Assembly: GCF_041814905.1 (NCBI RefSeq)
Contig: NZ_JBGXYA010000052.1
Span: 1 to 6,327 of the forward strand
Direction: 5' to 3'
Length of the DNA stretch: 6,327 bases
Source: Glaesserella sp041814905
Lineage (GTDB): Bacteria > Pseudomonadota > Gammaproteobacteria > Enterobacterales > Pasteurellaceae
The notes under the pieces were generated by a model. It did no database searches and had not been told where the DNA came from. It saw only the letters and a list, made by a program, of their open reading frames with translations. A program made the translations under genes and the position numbers. This document shows, one piece after another, positions 5,361-6,327 of this stretch. How positions within the stretch are numbered: position 1 is the stretch's first letter; every line of letters starts with the position of its first letter.

Positions 5361-5389
5361 GTGTAAGGCGACGCTTTTTTATAAGGTTC

Positions 5390-5417
5390 ACTTGTTTGGG
5401 TTGTTTGGTAAACAAGT
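5390..5417 (+). promoter_or_regulatory. 8-bp stem-loop in the ompA upstream region
   Basis: ACTTGTTT (5390-5397) pairs perfectly with AAACAAGT (5410-5417) around a 12-base G/T-rich loop, and a G-U pair can extend it. No T tract follows, so it is not a terminator. In an ompA leader transcribed from P1 it could stabilise the message, as leader stem-loops do in E. coli ompA. If P2 is the real promoter it would instead be a DNA dyad just upstream. Confidence 0.4.
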
Positions 5418-5425
5418 ATCGGAAT

Positions 5426-5454
5426 TTGACTTTCTTTTCACCTTTAAATTGAAT
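5426..5454 (+). promoter_or_regulatory. Candidate ompA promoter P2
   Basis: TTGACT (5426-5431, five of six matches), a 17-base spacer and TTGAAT (5449-5454, four of six) make a promoter candidate as good by consensus as P1. It would start transcription near 5461 and give a leader of about 90 bases. Both could be active. Confidence 0.38.
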
Positions 5455-5536
5455 AGAAAGCGCAGTAAAGTCTTAATGCTATGGTTGAGATGTATGGCAT
5501 TAATTAATTTTGTTTAAATCTAGATGACGATAAATT

Positions 5537-5542
5537 AGAGGA
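5537..5542 (+). promoter_or_regulatory. ompA ribosome binding site
   Basis: AGAGGA lies eight bases before the ompA ATG at 5551 and fixes that start. It is the strongest Shine-Dalgarno sequence in front of an intact gene in this window, fitting a highly expressed protein. Confidence 0.75.
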
Positions 5543-5550
5543 TCATCAAA

Positions 5551-6327
5551 ATGAAAAAATCTGTAATTGCATTAGCTGTATCTGGTTTGGCATTGGCATC
5601 AGTAGCAAGCGCTGCTCCACAAGCAAATACTTTCTACGTCGGTGCGAAAGCGGGTTGGGCTTCATTCCATCACGGTGTTAAACAGTGGGATTATAAATAT
5701 GAAGGTGGCGATCGTTATAATAACGACACTACTTTATATGGTATTAACCGTAACTCTGTAACTTATGGTGTACTTGGTGGTTACCAAATTCTTAACCAAA
5801 ATAACTTCGGCTTAGCGGCTGAATTAGGTTATGACTATTATGGTCGTGTTCGTGGTAATGTGCAAGAAACTCGTGCATTCAAACATTCAGCTCACGGTGC
5901 GAACTTAAGCTTAAAACCAAGCTATGAAGTTGCGCCTAACTTAGATCTTTACGGTAAAGTGGGTGTTGCATTAGTACGTAATGACTACAAATTCTATTCT
6001 GTAGATGAAAATGATGATGGTCAAACGGATAAAGCTCACGATTTTAAACCATCTTTAATTTTAGGCGCGGGTGTGGAATATGCAATTCTTCCTGAATTAG
6101 CGTTCCGTGTTGAATACCAATACTTAAACAAAGCGGGTAACTACAGCAAAGCGACGCGTAAAGCAGGTGAAGAAGTTTTTGTTAACTACAGCCCGGATAT
6201 TCACTCAGTATCTGCAGGTTTAACATACCGTTTCGGTCAAGGCGCAGCACCGGTTGCAGCACCTGAAATCGTAACTAAAAACTTTGCATTCAGCTCAGAT
6301 GTCTTGTTTGACTTCGGTAAAGCGAGC
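5551..6327 (+). CDS. ompA: Outer membrane protein A (OmpA/P5 family), N-terminal 259 residues (partial, 3' end outside window)
   Basis: OmpA is an abundant outer-membrane protein: an eight-stranded barrel plus a periplasmic domain that binds peptidoglycan. In pathogenic Pasteurellaceae it is also a surface antigen and adhesin. Residues 1-21 are a classic signal peptide (MKKSVIALAVSGLALASVASA), with cleavage before APQANTFYVGAKAGWAS. Residues 22 to about 228 are the barrel, with alternating aromatic strands, and polar loops around 45-60 (KYEGGDRYNNDTT), 111-124, 159-177 and 205-220. The barrel closes with SAGLTYRFGQ (221-230). An Ala/Pro hinge follows (231-239). IVTKNFAFSSDVLFDFGKAS (240-259) is the first strand of the OmpA-like C-terminal domain, where the window ends. 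The frame is intact throughout. Codon choice (GGT, CGT, GTT, AAC, TAC) is that of a highly expressed gene. The surface loops are the part most likely to vary between strains. Confidence 0.95.
   Translation, partial: MKKSVIALAVSGLALASVASAAPQANTFYVGAKAGWASFHHGVKQWDYKYEGGDRYNNDTTLYGINRNSVTYGVLGGYQILNQNNFGLAAELGYDYYGRVRGNVQETRAFKHSAHGANLSLKPSYEVAPNLDLYGKVGVALVRNDYKFYSVDENDDGQTDKAHDFKPSLILGAGVEYAILPELAFRVEYQYLNKAGNYSKATRKAGEEVFVNYSPDIHSVSAGLTYRFGQGAAPVAAPEIVTKNFAFSSDVLFDFGKAS

Larger units (their letters stand above)
5130..5550. other. 421-bp divergent intergenic region between ydiJ and ompA
   Basis: No protein gene is supported here. The stretch is AT-rich, with stops in all frames at short intervals. 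It holds a candidate ydiJ promoter and inverted repeats (5160-5230), a tandem 10-bp repeat (5243-5262), two candidate ompA promoters (5277-5305 and 5426-5454), two stem-loops (5345-5360 and 5390-5417) and the ompA ribosome binding site (5537-5542). A 13-codon frame at 5476-5517 has no ribosome binding site and is not called. Confidence 0.7.

Noticed and set aside
5362..5380. GGCGACGCTTTTTT as a terminator or attenuator before ompA
   Set aside because: The G/C bases before the T run cannot form a stem with a viable loop, and the nearby stem-loop ends 13 bases before the T run.
5476..5517. 13-codon upstream frame in the ompA leader
   Set aside because: No Shine-Dalgarno, no conserved feature, and such short frames are expected by chance in AT-rich leader DNA.
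1..6327. CRISPR arrays, insertion sequences, tRNA/rRNA genes, phage or toxin-antitoxin modules
   Set aside because: No spaced direct repeats, transposase or integrase motifs, cloverleaf-like sequences or paired small genes were seen on either strand.

Overview
The window reads as chromosomal DNA of a Pasteurellaceae bacterium, most likely the genus Actinobacillus (pleuropneumoniae/suis/lignieresii group). Two things point there. The OmpA signal peptide and barrel look like the Actinobacillus protein. Four DNA-uptake signals of the Apl type (core ACAAGCGGT, with a TTTTTGCAA-like tail at fixed distance) are present instead of the Haemophilus-type AAGTGCGGT. This assignment is by recognition, not by a search.

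Layout from left to right: (1) the last 45 codons of glnA on the + strand, followed by a stem-loop terminator built next to an uptake signal. (2) On the - strand, a TauE/SafE-family membrane permease gene split by a frameshift at a run of seven A. (3) On the + strand, a 5'-truncated remnant of a radical-SAM anaerobic sulfatase-maturating enzyme that keeps only its C-terminal cluster-binding half. (4) On the - strand, a two-gene unit ydiJ-menI: a 1030-residue flavin/iron-sulfur D-2-hydroxyacid dehydrogenase (YdiJ family), then a 141-residue hotdog acyl-CoA thioesterase (MenI/YdiI family). (5) A 421-bp AT-rich intergenic region carrying divergent control signals. (6) On the + strand, the first 259 codons of ompA, running off the right edge.

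Together: glnA (nitrogen assimilation) and ompA (outer membrane) are ordinary core genes at the edges. ydiJ and menI are also neighbours in enterobacteria. YdiJ probably oxidises a D-2-hydroxyacid, and MenI probably serves menaquinone synthesis. A link through the quinone pool is possible but inferred. Between glnA and menI, two adjacent genes with sulfur-related family names are both damaged. This looks like a decayed sulfatase/sulfur locus.

I see no CRISPR array, insertion sequence, tRNA, rRNA or phage gene. I found no convincing new multi-gene system. The best leads are the frameshift, which sits exactly on an A AAA AAC slippery heptamer in the correct phase; the truncated maturase with all its auxiliary-cluster cysteines intact; the rigid geometry of the four uptake signals; and the inverted repeats in the ydiJ-ompA intergenic region.
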